In this document: positions 12,861 through 12,882 of the stretch, piece by piece
How the letters are laid out: each line of letters opens with the position of its first letter
Numbering within the stretch: position 1 is the first letter of the stretch
Source of the DNA: Caldilineae bacterium
GTDB lineage: Bacteria > Chloroflexota > Anaerolineae > J102
NCBI GenBank assembly: GCA_011192085.1
Contig: DUEQ01000317.1
Span: 1-12,882 of the forward strand
Length of the DNA stretch: 12,882 nt
Reading direction: 5' to 3'
The notes under the pieces: generated by a model
Told to the model about the DNA's origin: nothing
The model's database searches: none
What the model saw: the letters and a program-made list of their open reading frames with translations, nothing else
Program-made: the position numbers and the translations under genes

Positions 12861-12882
12861 GAATGACCTTTTATCGATGAAA

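Noticed and set aside
11325..12866. A 513-codon open frame antisense to tig
   Set aside because: It is the shadow of the GC-rich, Glu-rich tig coding frame; its Leu/Arg/His-rich translation shows no recognisable domain and tig is certain.

Overview
The window is GC-rich, densely coded bacterial chromosome. The gene content points to a member of the Chloroflexota (Anaerolineae or Thermoflexia-like), although no marker here proves it. The pointers are a bacterial Elp3, a futalosine-pathway MqnA, a tig-clpP-clpX cluster, a DUF389 protein with a Usp front end, and many short heptamer repeats between genes. Eleven protein genes can be supported. There is no rRNA, tRNA, transposase or CRISPR array, and no gene-free stretch longer than about 220 bases.

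Left part (1-3356): A strong promoter near the left edge fires leftwards out of the window. Next is a divergent pair: a lipoprotein with a phosphodiester glycosidase (NAGPA/DUF2233) domain on the minus strand, and mqnA on the plus strand. Both have a promoter whose -10 box ends exactly six bases before the ATG, so both mRNAs look leaderless. mqnA is followed by a YprB-like DEDD exonuclease with a TPR-like tail.

Middle part (3399-5883): A full-length Elp3 (radical SAM plus acetyltransferase) lies head to head with a small class I methyltransferase. The methyltransferase resembles eukaryotic Trm9/ALKBH8. Elp3 makes the cm5 group on wobble uridine and Trm9 methylates it to mcm5, so the pair may be a two-gene bacterial version of that pathway. 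This is the most interesting hypothesis in the window.

Right part (12860 down to 5929, all on the minus strand): First come trigger factor, ClpP and ClpX, a protein quality-control cluster. Then come a one-domain ModE-like regulator, a tungstate-type binding lipoprotein (TupA) without its permease or ATPase, and a Usp-DUF389 membrane protein.

Nearly every intergenic gap carries short tandem repeats of period 7 (one type has period 8), in several sequence families. Three families occur twice in this window. Some units contain a gene's start or stop codon. The trigger factor gene ends at a TAA that is followed, in frame, by 19 more codons of the same acidic tail, which looks like a recent GAA to TAA change or an assembly error.
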